Assembly: GCF_002288925.2 (NCBI RefSeq)
Contig: NW_022097993.1
Location: forward strand, 15,111,692-15,175,691
Origin: Delphinapterus leucas
Taxonomy: Eukaryota; Chordata; Mammalia; Artiodactyla; Monodontidae
DNA: 64,000 nt
Direction of reading: 5' to 3'
The translations under genes and the position numbers were made by a program. Shown piece by piece: positions 37,104-49,104 of this stretch (position 1 is the stretch's first letter; each line of letters opens with the position of its first letter). The notes below the pieces were generated by a model. It saw only the letters and a list, made by a program, of their open reading frames with translations. It was not told the DNA's origin and did not search any database.

Positions 37104-37398
37104 TTTTTTTTTAATTTTTATTTATTTATTATTTTTGGCTGTGTTGCATCTTCATTTCTGTGTGAGGGCTTTCTCTATTTGCGGCGAGTGGGGGCGACTC
37201 TTCATCGCGGTGCACAGGCCTCTCACTGTCGCAGCCTCTCTTGTTACGGAGCACAGGCTCCAGACACGCAGGCTCAGTAGTTGTGGCTCACAGGCCTAGT
37301 TGCTCTGTGGCATATGGGATCTTCCCAGACCAGGGCTCGAACCCATGTCCCCTGCATTTGCAGGCAGATTCTCAACCACTGCGCCACCAGGGAAGCCC
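37104..37398 (-). mobile_element. Long CHR-1-like SINE with target duplication
   Basis: Full reversed CHR-1-type unit: poly(T) and (TTTA)n, 'tttttggctgtgttgcatct', the extra segment 'gtgggggcgactcttcatcg', then the CHR body and tRNA head ending 'ccaccagggaagccc'. The direct repeat tctattttagttt at 37091-37103 and 37399-37411 marks the insertion. Confidence 0.93.
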
Positions 37399-37411
37399 TC
37401 TATTTTAGTTT

Positions 37412-39157
37412 TAAGTCTGCTTATATGGGAAAAGGATTGTAGAATATTAATGTGAGGTGTTTAGATATTTTATTACTATTCACATAATGAATTTTATTAT
37501 TAATAATTTAACGAATTCTTTACAAATAATTTGTTTCTTCTTTTAATATTACCCCAAAATAATTTCTGAATATGTATGCCATATTCATTATTTGGTTGTC
37601 AGAAAATTGTCCTTTCCTTGTTAGCAGAAGTTAAATATGTCATTTAGCAACTTTTAAAGTACAGAAGGTAATAAACATGTTTGATCTAGCCACAGCTTTA
37701 AAGAGGCGAAACAAATTATTAAAGGATGGAAATTACTAAAGATATAATATTTAGACTAAAAACTGTCAGTCCAAGAGCTGTTATAGTTTGGAAATGATAT
37801 TTCCCTATGAAATAATAACTAATACTAAGTAATAATTAATTAATTATTAATGTTGTATTAATAATAAGACAAATTAAAACTTGTTTCCACATTAGAGTTT
37901 TACTGTCTATAAATATAAAACAGAATGAGTAGTAAGACAAATAGAATATGAAATAACCTGCTAATTGAAACAAACATTTATGTCACTTTACTTAAATGAT
38001 GTAGAAAAATATGGTCCCTTGTTTAAAGATTGACACTCAGGTTTATATTTGGGGACCTCTTTAAAGGGGAGAACAATGTATAATGGAATTATATTAGCAT
38101 AAACCCTAGGATAGGGGCTAACCTGAATCTGATCTATTCTACTCAAGAATCTGAATTTTCCATATGCACTCAGAAGATTCTAGCTATGTTGCAACTGTCA
38201 TAGATAAAGTTGAAGAGTAAAAGCAAATTTACCAAATTTCAGGGAATGCATATTGCATTCTGGGAAAAAAGAAGAAAGAAAACTAAGTAAATAAACATAC
38301 ATTTAAACCAAACATTCATCTGAATTGTTCAACTCAGAGAGTGGTCCTAATCAATATGAATCATGAAAGTCATACTGAGTCTTCAGATTTCAGCTGGTAA
38401 GGTGGCTAAATCACTGACTAACATTGCCTTCCTGTAGTACATATTTTTAGTCACTTATAGAGTCACAGTATCAGGGCAATTATTGAAATTAGCAAATATA
38501 TAAAGCATTTGGAGTAAAGTTTTTGAAGGTAGTCTAATGAAACTCTTAGTGTACAATCAATACAAAACAGCAGTAGCCAAGGAATACAGTGATTCTCAAT
38601 CAGATATTATAATGCAAATTGTAGGGCTTGCTGTGTAATGCCTTCCATAAATCTTTACATTTCAAAATGGTATAAAATAGTAAAATTGTTTCCTGAAAAA
38701 AATAAAAATATAAAAAAAGAGCAACCGAAATTGTATATACTAGATGCTTGAAAAAGGAAAGAAGAAAAATAAGGATAAATATACCTCTAGAGTTTACGGG
38801 GGCACACTATACCACTGCCATATTTTGCGTGTATGTGTGTGTGTATGTGTGTGTGTAATTTTGTTATTTTATATTACCTACACCTTTAGTCTCCCTCATA
38901 AAAATCTTTTATTTTTTATTTTTTTCTTTTTTTTTTTGGTGTGTGTGCTTGTTGTTTTCCTAATCGCCAATGGGAGGGTATAACTTTCTCCTAAGTCCCC
39001 CAGTTTCTTCCTTTTAAGTGTCACTGACAACCAACAGCATGTTAAAGCTAAAGAGGTGGGAACTTCACTCTTCTCATCCACAAGAGCAGAGGAAGAGAGG
39101 AAGTTAGACACCCCCCACAAAGGAGTGTGAGATCCTTTATTGTTCCTTTCCTTTAAT
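37412..39157. other. Mostly unrecognised; TG tract and T-rich run
   Basis: No gene recognised. An imperfect (TG)n tract (GTATGTGTGTGTG units) lies at 38829-38857, and a T-rich low-complexity run at about 38908-38938. Confidence 0.5.
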
Positions 39158-39351
39158 CAGTGGGTGTCAATCAGGAGGTTTTTGTCTCCCAGGGGATATT
39201 TTGAAATGTCTAGAGACATTTTGGTCTGTGACAACCACAGGAGGTGGTTGTTACTGGCAGCTAGTAGGTAGAGATAAAGATGTTGTTAAGACCCCACAAC
39301 AAAGAATTAGCCATCCCAATAGGACCATTGCCTGGAGGTTAAGAAAGTCTG
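39158..39351 (+). mobile_element. MER20 (hAT-Charlie MITE)
   Basis: The sequence follows the MER20 consensus: left end 'cagtgggtgtcaatcagg', then 'gtctcccaggggatatttt', 'tgtctagagacattttgg', 'ttactggcagctagtaggta' and 'ccccacaacaaagaattag'. The right end is 'aggttaagaaagtctg'. It is a non-autonomous hAT element with no coding capacity. MER20 copies have been reported to act as regulatory elements in endometrial cells; nothing here shows activity for this copy. Confidence 0.88.
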
Positions 39352-39870
39352 ATTTAAATGGGCTTTGGTTTGCTTACCTTTTTTTTCTGGTATGCAAACA
39401 CATTTTTCAGGAAATTTGATAGACTTGTTTTCCTGTTCAGATTTAGCTATGACAATTGTATACTTTTTTAAATTTTTCTGCTCTTATCTTTATTTTTACT
39501 CTCTCTAGTCAGCTTCTTTGTTTTTTTTTTTTTTAATCAATTCTTATTTCCAGTCAGGCTTCTTTTCCTTACAATAACTATATACTCATTAAACTCTTTC
39601 CTTACCCTGATAATGCTTATTATCTACCATTCTCAAACCTAAATATATACTCAAATGGCATACATTACTTTAAAAGTAGGAGTTTTATTAAACACAAGTC
39701 TTGCACAGAGTTTGTTATGGATGTAGATGTGTTGGCTATAGGAAACATAATGCATCTCTCCTGCTCTTTTGGATATTAAAAATTTGGAGGCGAGATTATG
39801 TTGAGTAAATAGCTAATATAACCACTCTCTTTCACAAATTCATGAATAATGACATATGTGTTTGTGTGTA

Positions 39871-39917
<47 letters not shown>

Positions 39918-40867
39918 TTATACACCTATATATATACACACACATATGCATGACCATGACTGTAATCCTTAAACTTTTCTGGATCACAGAATTATTTGAA
40001 AATTACATTAAACTCAATTAAGAAAAATATAACCTATTTTAATTTTGTATTGTAAATTATTTTCTTGAGATACACTATTTTATACTATACTTTATAATGA
40101 TGTATGCTTTCATTCAATTCAACAAAATTGCATTGCATGTATTCTAAGTGTTAGATAATTGGAAAATTGGAGGTATAGGAATGGTCAGAAATTGGATATA
40201 TGAAATTGTGACTCAAAGTAGAAGAGTTTGGGTTAATTATGAAGCTCATGGTATGGCCAAAGAAAAAAGTCAAAAAAATGGAAGATAAAGTCATTGGAAA
40301 GAGGTCAAGAAAACAAGGGGACAGGATTTTTGGGTGGATCATTTACAAATACAGAATGTTATTCAAAATCTAGGCTGTAAAGCAGCTGCCAAAGTCATTA
40401 AAGGATTGGGGAGAATGACTAGAATGCTGTCATAGGAGAAATAGAGTAGGTGTGCAGGATTTATAACAAGTTACATAAAGCATAAAGGGTAAGGACTTTA
40501 TTAGTTTTTTAAATTAAAACAGTGAAGGGACAATTGTCTCAAAAAGACACTGATCAGGTAGGTGAAGAGGAAAATTATACTTTCCACCTATATGACTACA
40601 TATGGATTTTGATTAAATGACCAATTCCACTCGTGAGAAGTTCAAGAAAGCAGAATATTATGAAGTGCTAATTTTTGTTTAAGGCTAGGTGTTATAGGGA
40701 ATATTCATGAAAGAGTTTGATGATGCTCAGGCAGCCCATTAAATACCTTCTACTTCCAAGAAAAAGGAAAATTGTGAACATAAATCAAAAAAGTCAAATT
40801 TATTTCTGCTTAAATATTTCTATTAAAATGTTTATTTAGTCTTGAAAAAGAGGTTTAAATTATTGAG
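39352..40867. other. Unrecognised apart from microsatellite
   Basis: A TG/TA/CA microsatellite lies at 39851-39950 (listed separately). The remainder, including about 40130-40500, matches nothing I can name and has no usable open frame. Confidence 0.45.
39851..39950. repeat. (TG)n(TA)n(CA)n palindromic microsatellite
   Basis: TG-rich left part, pure TA core at about 39880-39914, and a CA-rich right part. The outer ends catatgtg (39853-39860) and cacatatg (39941-39948) are exact complements, so the whole stretch can fold on itself. Confidence 0.9.
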
Positions 40868-42000
40868 TGGTCTTTTGTAAGGCAACATGCCATATTTGAT
40901 CTCCAATCAATTTTTCATTTCTCATTTTTAATGCAATAAGTGCTGAAACCCTGAATCAGAAAAGCATATAGAAAAAGGATAAAAACTCCCATAGCTCACT
41001 TTGACAAATGAGGATAAGTCTGTGTCAAGGGACAACAAAACTCTCTAAGACTTGAGTGAAATTTATGAAGCATCATTCTCTTTGCCCTTAAAGTCAGTGA
41101 GGTCATTTTTGGCAAGGTCTGTATCATTGATTTGCTGTCCATGTCAGTAAGGAAAGGATTACAAATCCATGTTTCAATTTTAAGTTCATCTGAGCAAAAG
41201 TAACATTCAACAATTTTCTTCAGGGTTTCCAGGTTTCTGCAGATATATACCTGCAGATAAATTAAATGGGGGGATTTACATAGTTGTCTTTCTCAAGTAA
41301 CTTAATATAGAGTGACAGCTTGACCAAAGCAGTATTCATAATGGTGAGCTTGCAGGACTGAATTTTGAAGTCCTTAACTCACTCATACACCCATAGAACT
41401 CCACCAAATGAAGCACAGTATGGATTTACTCTTTATTTTTAAATTGCTCTTAGATTGGCCATTTCTTATCTCTAAAAAAGTGAAACTTCTGCTGAGTTTG
41501 AATAAATTATTTCATGCTTAGTCAATTAAACCAGTGAATATTGTGTAGTTTGAAAACTATATTTTTTGCCTTAATTTTTACAAGTCCACTTAAAAAGATG
41601 ATGGTTCAAGAATTAGCTCATAGAGATCCAGTTTCATGGCAGTAGAAAAAAATTTCAAAATCACATTATAGTGTTGGACACCAATGCATGCAATGCAGAA
41701 AAAAATGGGACATCACAATATGTGATATTTTCCTCTTCACAAAATCCATAAAAACCTATCTCTTGTGAAGAATCAAAACAGTCTAAGTGATTAAAATACC
41801 AAGGATTTTCTTCCAGCTCAGCTTTTCTTTGACCAAAAAAAATCACCTACCATTGCAAAGTTATCACCTTTTATGGTACCTTAAAAAGGACTAAACAAGT
41901 GTTAGCTATCTTGATAGACATCACTAATTTCATTAAGCTTCATGTTGAAGAAATATGGCAAGACTATTTCTTTAATAACTGCCATCTAAATATTAAAAAA
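40868..42000 (-). pseudogene. hAT-transposase/ZBED-FAM200-like coding relic
   Basis: On the minus strand, 41260-40976 is open and reads as the C-terminal part of a hAT-type transposase or a gene derived from one (ZBED5, FAM200, SCAND3 class). It has ICRNLETLKKIVECYF, then ETWICNPFLTD (the conserved W-x-x-NPF motif), then LREFCCPLTQTYPHLSK (the 'FW..l...YP.L' block). After one in-frame stop the frame continues with GFSTYCIKNEK, matching the hATC dimerisation segment 'GFS....IK.K'. Upstream, LSLYIKLLEKDNYV is in another frame; the shift lies near the C run at 41264-41273. A diverged open stretch at 41846-41661 may be the middle part. Without an intron or terminal repeats visible, it could be a retrocopy of a domesticated gene or a fossil transposon. 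It is broken by stops and shifts. Confidence 0.65.
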
Positions 42001-42589
42001 CAGGATTTTAATGTGGTTGAAATCATTTGACAGATGCATGGCTTTGTTTGTTAAATTTCCTTGTGTTTCAAATACACAAACCAGTTGAATCTTGGCTTCA
42101 CCAGATGTCCCACAATTGTATAATTTTCTTTTTTAACAATATGATGAGCAAGTATTTTGTTCATGTAAATCTAGATTTAGATAAAGATCCATATTATCCC
42201 AATCCTTAATTCAAAACAAGGATTCCACATTTTCTGATTTATTTTCTATACATTTTTACTTTGCTGAATGCATTAAAACTATACTTTTATTTCACAATTT
42301 TTTGGCTGTTTGATTTATTTGTATTCGATCTTGAACAATTCAAATAAAACCAAAGGATATATGCTTCTCAGTATATTTATTTGCTTACATATTTAAAGAG
42401 AGTACCTATCCATATGAGGAATGGCCTGTGTCTGTAACCATAATGTTAAGGTACATATTTTTAGTTCCAACCTATTGGAAACTATTCTAGATATCATAAA
42501 ATATTAAAATTGAAGATGATGTTATGTGATCTGGGACTGTACTATCCTGTATCTTTCTAAATACTGGAGAGAAAAGGGTACTCTAAAAA
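42001..42589. other. No recognised feature
   Basis: AT-rich. Part of the upstream end of the hAT-like relic may extend here, but I cannot follow it. Confidence 0.45.
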
Positions 42590-43080
42590 CTTAATTTGGG
42601 GTTCCAGGTTAAGAAGGTGGATTAAAGACTTACTTACATTTAATTTTGTGTCATTATGAAATATCCCTCCAGTTATTGAGAAAACATTATTTTTAAGTCA
42701 TAAAACTGCAGAGATAGAGATTATAGGAGATAGGACAACAGCAACAAATGCAGATAAACAAATGGTAACTGGAGGCAGCTCTGAGATAGCTGAAATCTAA
42801 ACCAAGAGTGAGCAAAAGATGAGAAAGCCGGCTCTGCACTGAAGATCCCTCAAATGGATCAGCAAGTGCCTTCGAAATTAGGGATAAAGCACTGGTGGCT
42901 AAAATGAGAAAGGCTGTTGAGGGCTGTTTAGTTAGAAAGCAGTTCAATCCCTAGGTTATCTATAGCAATCTGCTACAAAATTCCACTTTCTTCATCCCAC
43001 CTGAAATCTGGAGTTACGTTCCTTGTGACCAAGCACAGTGAAAGAGGCCACATCTGAAGCTATTGTCACCCTTAGAATAA
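42590..43080 (+). mobile_element. Possible old L1 5' UTR fragment
   Basis: This less AT-rich block ('ggttaagaaggtggattaaa', 'agataaacaaatggtaactg', 'gataaagcactggtggctaa', 'atcccacctgaaatctggag') resembles the 5' UTR of old L1M elements from memory. No ORF1 follows. It may instead be unique sequence. Confidence 0.35.
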
Positions 43081-43959
43081 ACATACAAAAATTTTCAAAA
43101 TGAATAAAAATATTATATTCACTTATGAGATCCACAATAGTGATAGAGTGATGCTAAGAATTGAAGCCAAAACAAAAGACATTGCAAATATGACTGGCAA
43201 AAGCATAGCCTGGCAATTATGTTTTAAACAGTAACTTGACACAATCATCCAATGTCTATAAATGGTAATGTAGATGAAAACACAAAATTTCCAAAGTAAA
43301 GGAAATTTTCATACATTTGTAATAAGCAGATGTTTGCATATGTAGAGATTCTTGGGAAGAATGTACAGGAAGCAGGTATTGTTTACTTTTGGGAAAAAGA
43401 ACTTGTAAAGAACTTGTAAAGGATGTAACAGAAACATAATTTTCACTTTTAATCAACTTGTGCTTTTCTACTTTGTATAACATCAATATATTGCCTGTTC
43501 AAAAATTAAATCTATATATGCATGTATATTTCCCTCTGCCAATAAATAGGTAGAAACACATGTTGGGAGAGGATGGATTTTAAAGAGCCAGCAAATATAA
43601 AATGTTTCTTACAAATAAAAATTTTAAAATAACAATTAGAAAATATTTGAAAAATTAATCTTTTATATTTGTCATGAATTTCTTAAAGTTTATTAAATTT
43701 CTAAGGTAATAATCACAGAATTTACAGAATGCAATTTTAAAAACCTTAAACTTTATAGGTATGGTACAGTTTCATAATTCTTGTATTTCATAGCAAGCAC
43801 ATACACATTTTATTAACAAATAAGGAAATATTTATTGTATGCATCACTTTTTCCTCTTTAAATCTTAACACAGAGTATATGTGGAACATTAACAGCCAGA
43901 TTAATATTACCTAAGAACAACCAAATACTAAATTACATGATCCTAGATGGCAGATATAT
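43081..43959. other. No recognised feature
   Basis: AT-rich. The 11-mer 'gaacttgtaaa' is tandemly repeated near 43400. Nothing else recognised. Confidence 0.5.
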
Positions 43960-44700
43960 CTGTTAAGAACGTTTTGGTTACAAGTTACAGAAAACCTGAC
44001 AAGACTGGTTAAAAGAACTTGGACTCTATTTGTTGACATAAGAAGTCCAGAGGTAGGCATTTCCTGGCTCAAGTGCAATGATATCAGTCACAGCAAATCT
44101 GTGATTCTTTTGGTCTTATCTTCAGAGTGGTCAGAGGGCAAGGACAGATTGAGCCATCATATAAATGTTTAACATAGAAAGAAGGAAAGAAGGGGATAAG
44201 AATAAATCCAGGAGACTTTGGTTATGATTCATTGATGATAATTGGGTCAAGTGGGCATGTATGTTGGGAGAGCTGACATTTAGCTAGTAAAGCCTCTATC
44301 ACAGGGGCACATCTGTTTTCTGCCACTGCATGAACAGGAGCTACTACTTGATTACCAAACTTTTATCTTCTTGATGGGCACATAGCTCATTTTACAGAAT
44401 TTCAGAAGTTGTCTTAGACCTAAAAAACTGAAGTGATATGTTCTATTCCTAGAAATGACAATCACACTATCCACAATCATTTTCTGTTTTCTGCCACTGG
44501 GTGTTGACCTCCAGAATAACTTGGATATCATGTGGTGAAGATGGAGGAGTCTCCCAGATCTTTGAATCACTGTTCAAAAATGTGCTTTCTACTGCTTGTC
44601 ACAAAAGCCTATTATGAAATTAATACTAGGGAGAAATAAAGTTTTATGTTTAAGTTACTGAAATTTTTAGACAACTTTTACAACAACCAGCTTAATTAAC
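43960..44700 (+). mobile_element. Ancient repeat block, family not named
   Basis: The start, 'ttttggttacaagttacaga', followed by 'agtccagaggtaggcattt', is the head of a common mammalian dispersed repeat. The end ('gagaaataaagttttatgtt' then 'taagttactgaaattttt') resembles the tail of the family also seen at 24985-25370. One interrupted element or two neighbours are possible. There is no coding frame. Confidence 0.4.
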
Positions 44701-44768
44701 ATAGTGCTTTAGTTTGTCTTTATCCCTACAGCACTTAACAAAATTTCTTTAAAAATATCTAGATCTAG

Positions 44769-44974
44769 GGTCTTCCTTGGTGGCACAGTGGTTGAGAGTC
44801 TGCCTGCCAATGTGGGGGACACGGGTTTGTGCCCCTGTCTGGGAGGATCCCACATGCCGCGAAGTGGCTGGGCCCGTGAGCCATGGCCACTGAGCCTGTG
44901 AGTCTGGAGCCTGTGCTCCGCAACGGGAGAGGCCACAACAGTGAGAGGCCTGTGTACCGCAAAAAAAAAAAAAA
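44769..44974 (+). mobile_element. CHR-2-like SINE with target duplication
   Basis: Short CHR unit from 'ggtcttccttggtggcacag' to 'gtgagaggcctgtgtaccgc' plus poly(A). The direct repeat atctagatctag at 44757-44768 and 44975-44986 flanks it exactly. Confidence 0.95.
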
Positions 44975-44986
44975 ATCTAGATCTAG

Positions 44987-46954
44987 ATTGGAGATTTCTC
45001 ACACCAATAACAAAGTCATATTAAAAGGGCTTGTTTATTTTTTGTTTTGTTTTTTATTTACCTTAACATCAACGAAATACTGAGCTATTGAAGTGTTTTA
45101 ATTGGGTAGTGATATTATCAATTTTTTGATTGACAAAATTCACACCAGCTGTGGTATATACTGTTTGGATTTAAAACTGAAGATTAAAGAAGTATAATAA
45201 CTAGAGTGGAATGATAAGATTTTAAGATAAGAGAAGTACAATGGGAAAAGAAAGGAGTCCACAGACCCCAAAAATTACAAAATTCAATAGATGGGTTGGT
45301 GATTCAATTACTAGATAGGAAGACAGAATTTCAAGGATGATGTCCAAGTTTCTAGTTGGGGAAAAATATAGTGATAGGTGCTCACAAAGAACGATCATAA
45401 GAGAAGGTGGCTGTCTGATGAGACAGTAATATTTTGAGCCTTAGGCATGCTGATATTAAATTTGATGTCTGTAGATCAAATAGATACCTAATTTTCCAGG
45501 TTAAGAAACTTTGTCTAAAAATCTAGATTTGGAAGACATCGAAATACCATGTTGCTTACATGAGGATAAGTGAAATCATTTAAGAACAATATTGATTGAG
45601 AAGAATAATTCATAAATTAATTCTTGAGACCAAACTGAAAAGAAGAGTAGACTAAGAAGGATACAGTGAAGGATAAAGAAATATAAAACAAGGAAAAGTT
45701 AAGAAAAAAGCACGGAATGATCAGTGATATGAAATGTTTAAAGAGCATGTCAAAACACATGGGCCACTGGTAATTTTAGCAAGATAAGCTTATTGGAGTG
45801 ATATGAGTTATCATCAAATTTCAGTTGTACTGTAGTAGAAATGTTATATCAGAAAGAAGAGACAGTAAAAGTTCTCTGTCAAGGGAGTCAGGAAGAACTG
45901 TAAAACATGGAATTAGAAATTTTAAAAGGTGGTATTGAAACACATTTAATATTGGTTAGAAGGATCCAGTATAGGAGTATAAATGCTGGATGAAAAGGGA
46001 GAAATTGTAAGATGTATGTTTCTCAGGAGGCTGGGAATGAGGAGATCCAGCTAATAAGGTTATATTTAGTGACTGAATGAAGAAAGAAATGTGATGGTTT
46101 CCAAAAGGTGAAAGTGGTGACAGCAGATTCTGATATTTAAGGAGTTTAAATTGAAAGAGTTTTTAAAGAACAAGGATCCTGAATTCCATATGTAAACATA
46201 GAATAAATGTTGAGGACTGAACTGAGGTTAGATACCTTTACTATGACAATAATTAATAAATTTATAAGATATTTTCCATTTATTTTTAGTAGCTCAGAGT
46301 ATGTATGGAAATTCTTTATCAAGAGTTTTGCCATGCTTTGGAGCAGAGGACAACTGTCCAAGGGGGTTGGCAATTTCAGCAAGGGAAAAGTTTTGTTGAT
46401 TTATTTGAAGTTCATATTAGATATATAAAGAAAGTTAGATAATCGCAAGTAACTTAGCTGACAGCAAGTTGAATGTAAAGAATTGGAATCTGAAAATGTT
46501 AAAGTATTTGATACATCAGGTCTAGGCTATAAGCAGTAATGTGCTGGAAGAGATTAAGTGCACTTCTTCTGATTTGTGTTCAGTGGGAGAATTACCAATG
46601 TAAATCTTCATGTGACCCAAACCAGTTTGTGTGTGTGTGTGTTTCTGAAAACTGGTTGTTAAACAATCATGACAATAAGCTCCACTTCATGCCTCTGGAA
46701 GTTGGATGACTGGCCGACATGAGTAGAAGTAAAAAGTAAAGATGCTGAATTTTTAATAGTTCATCCACATTACCACTTGAAATTCCTGATCATGATGGCA
46801 GGACTTTGAGTGAAGAAGTCAGATGCCAACATTTTCAATACATTAATGGAATTTATCAGGTGTTAAATAGATAAAGTACTGAAGTTGGATATGGAGTGAT
46901 ATTAGCTAGATAAGAATATATACATCCAAAATAAGACATTTAACACATCTAAGT
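44987..46954. other. Unassigned purine-leaning AT-rich DNA
   Basis: About 2 kb with no confident assignment. 45180-46440 has a texture ('gatgatgtccaagtttctag', 'gatgaagaaagaaatgtgat'-like runs) reminiscent of an old dispersed repeat. A (TG)8 run lies at about 46626-46641. No coding frame. Confidence 0.4.
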
Positions 46955-47295
46955 CAATTGTGGGAGGGTAGGAGGTCACTGAACTCATCTCCACACACCC
47001 CACAAATACATAAAAAATACAATTAATGCAGAACAATTCTCCATGAAAACTAACTGGAAAATGGCAGAAAGACTCCTGTACAACCAAGGCTGTAAGAAAG
47101 ATCCACAAGAAATCGGGTAGGAAGGAAAGAGAAGTCATCAGGTCGGGACAACAAAGATATGTTGTAGAGCACAGAGGTATATGATATATACCATTTTTCT
47201 TGGTAATAACTTTAAATGGAGTACAAGCTATAAAAAGATTATGTTGTACACCTGAAACTAATATAATGTTGTAAATCAACTACACTTCAATTAAA
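46955..47295 (+). mobile_element. L1 5' UTR piece joined to L1 3' UTR
   Basis: 46980-47130 ('catctccacacaccccacaa', 'aattctccatgaaaactaac', 'ccaaggctgtaagaaagat') looks like a cetartiodactyl L1 5' UTR. 47160-47295 ('gtagagcacagaggtat', 'gttgtacacctgaaactaat', 'gtaaatcaactacacttcaa') is clearly an L1 3' UTR end. Nothing of ORF1 or ORF2 lies between them. The 3' part is secure; the 5' part is from memory. Confidence 0.5.
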
Positions 47296-47345
47296 AGAAA
47301 CAGAGAAAGGAAGGAAAGAAAGAAGGAAGGAAGGAAGGGAGGGAT
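47296..47345 (+). repeat. (GAAG)n microsatellite at L1 poly(A) end
   Basis: GAAA/GAAG/GGAA units begin exactly where the preceding L1 3' UTR ends. The tract probably grew from its A-rich tail. Confidence 0.9.
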
Positions 47346-48135
47346 TTACATAAGTATGAAAGAGATGAATAATTGTAGTGTGGTCTTTTGAAATGAGGAA
47401 GGTTAAGCTCACATCCTAATACTGAGATGTGTGGGATTTACCTGAGTCAGTAGTACTGAGAAGACACAGAGAAAATGATATATTCAAGGGTAAGGAGTTT
47501 TGACTTGTTACCACCCATGGAGTAGACGCTCAGTAATGAGACCAACCATGTATAAGAGCATTTATGACTAGAGAGCAAGATTTTGAGATGTTTCGGAGGT
47601 AAGTGTGATTAGTATACTCATTTTCCTAAGGGTGAAGTGAGAGGGTGTGTGGTCAGAGAGAAGACAACAAGTCCATGTGGTAATGAAAGTGTAAAAGGAC
47701 ATGAATGATCAAGAGACTCTTATGTTTAGGTGGTAACCAAGACCCCATCGATATAAAACGTAGATGTTGTCAAGTTTTTCAGAGGAATTAATCCCTAAAA
47801 CCCCATAGCAGATGAAGTTCTCAAGCATCTCCATAACTTTATTAATTGTGCCTCTGAAGCATTGTGCAATGAAACAACTCTTTGTTCCATGAACACTATG
47901 TGTGCATTGAAAAGAAAAGTATGTGTCTCTCATGATTCTAACAAACACTGAGTTTTAGAAGTAGCCTTCTTTGGCTTTAGTTGATTCTATTCCCAAGGAA
48001 GTTCTGATTTTTGTTACTTAGAATAAAGCTATGATAAAATATGAGTCATGTAAAGCCTCTGAAAATTTGCTGTAGAAATGTGGACAAGCTCCGTTGGAAA
48101 AGTAAGATAAGCATGCAAATTAATTACTAATATCA
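47346..48135. other. No recognised feature
   Basis: No repeat recognised. A 79-residue minus-strand frame at 47709-47948 looks less biased than most but shows no domain, start context or neighbours that would support a gene. Confidence 0.45.
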
Positions 48136-48346
48136 TTTGCCCTTGAACAACTCATGGTTAGGGTGCCAACCCCCATGTTGTCTAAAATTCAAGTGTGACT
48201 TTACAGTTGGCCCTCTGTATCCATGGTTGCACATCAGGGAATCAACCAACTCCAGATTGTGTTATATTATAATATGCATTTAGTAAAAATAATACAAATA
48301 TAAGTGGATCTGTGCAGTTCAAACCTGTTGTTGAAGGGTCCATTGC
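48136..48346. mobile_element. Tigger-type MITE
   Basis: The left end 'gcccttgaacaac' and the right end 'gttgttgaagggtccattg' are inverted repeats of the Tigger/TcMar end. Internal 'acagttggccctctgtatcc' and 'catggttgcacatcagggaa' are typical of the family. No transposase. Outer TA duplication is not clear. Confidence 0.75.
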
Positions 48347-49104
48347 AATTGAAATGTCCCCCAAGAGAACCATAGGAAAGCAATATCCTAGCAACCACTG
48401 TAAGTGAAGTGATAAATTACAGTCTTTAGGGGTGGCACCCAGGTGTTAATAGGTAGGATAGTGTCTACCCCAAAATTAACCAATCTCACCATGTCTTCAA
48501 AATGGAAAATGCAAAAACAGCAATTTTATCAGGAAAAAAAAAATGGCAGAGTCATATCTGTTTGCCTTACTTAAATAAGTGGGTCACATTGGTTTGAAAT
48601 TTCTGGCTCAGAAATTTCATTGCTAAGGTAAACAAGAAGTTGGCAGTGGGGGAAAAGGACCTTTGAGTCGGGGAGCTGTGACAAAAATTGTCCTTTTCAA
48701 TCTGAGCTATTTCAATTAGACTAACATCACATTGATACCAGTACAAGAACTCAGGTATGAAATACACAACCATCCAAGTCACAGCATGATATCAACATGG
48801 GCTATTTCTGGTAAAACTTCAGGCACCTGTTAAGCCAAAGTGAAACTCGGGTTCTTACTCTGTCTCATGTCAGAGAAGGCCTTGAATAAATGGAGACTAG
48901 TGCATCAAGACATGAAACAGGAAACTGTGAAGTGAGGTAAAACATTAAAATTTATAATAAAATATTAAATGGTACTTTACATTTTTTAAAGATTTATATT
49001 TCTGATTTAAACATATAGAGCCTCTTTAATGCTTTTTATGTCTTTTAACATTAATCTTCTCTTAAGTTTTGTTGATATATAATTTTGTGGTATACATAAT
49101 AGTG
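48347..49104. other. No recognised feature
   Basis: About 750 bp, AT-rich, no gene or repeat recognised. Confidence 0.5.

Noticed and set aside
47709..47948. 79-residue minus-strand frame considered as a possible retrogene
   Set aside because: No match to a protein family I know, no poly(A), and no flanking duplication.
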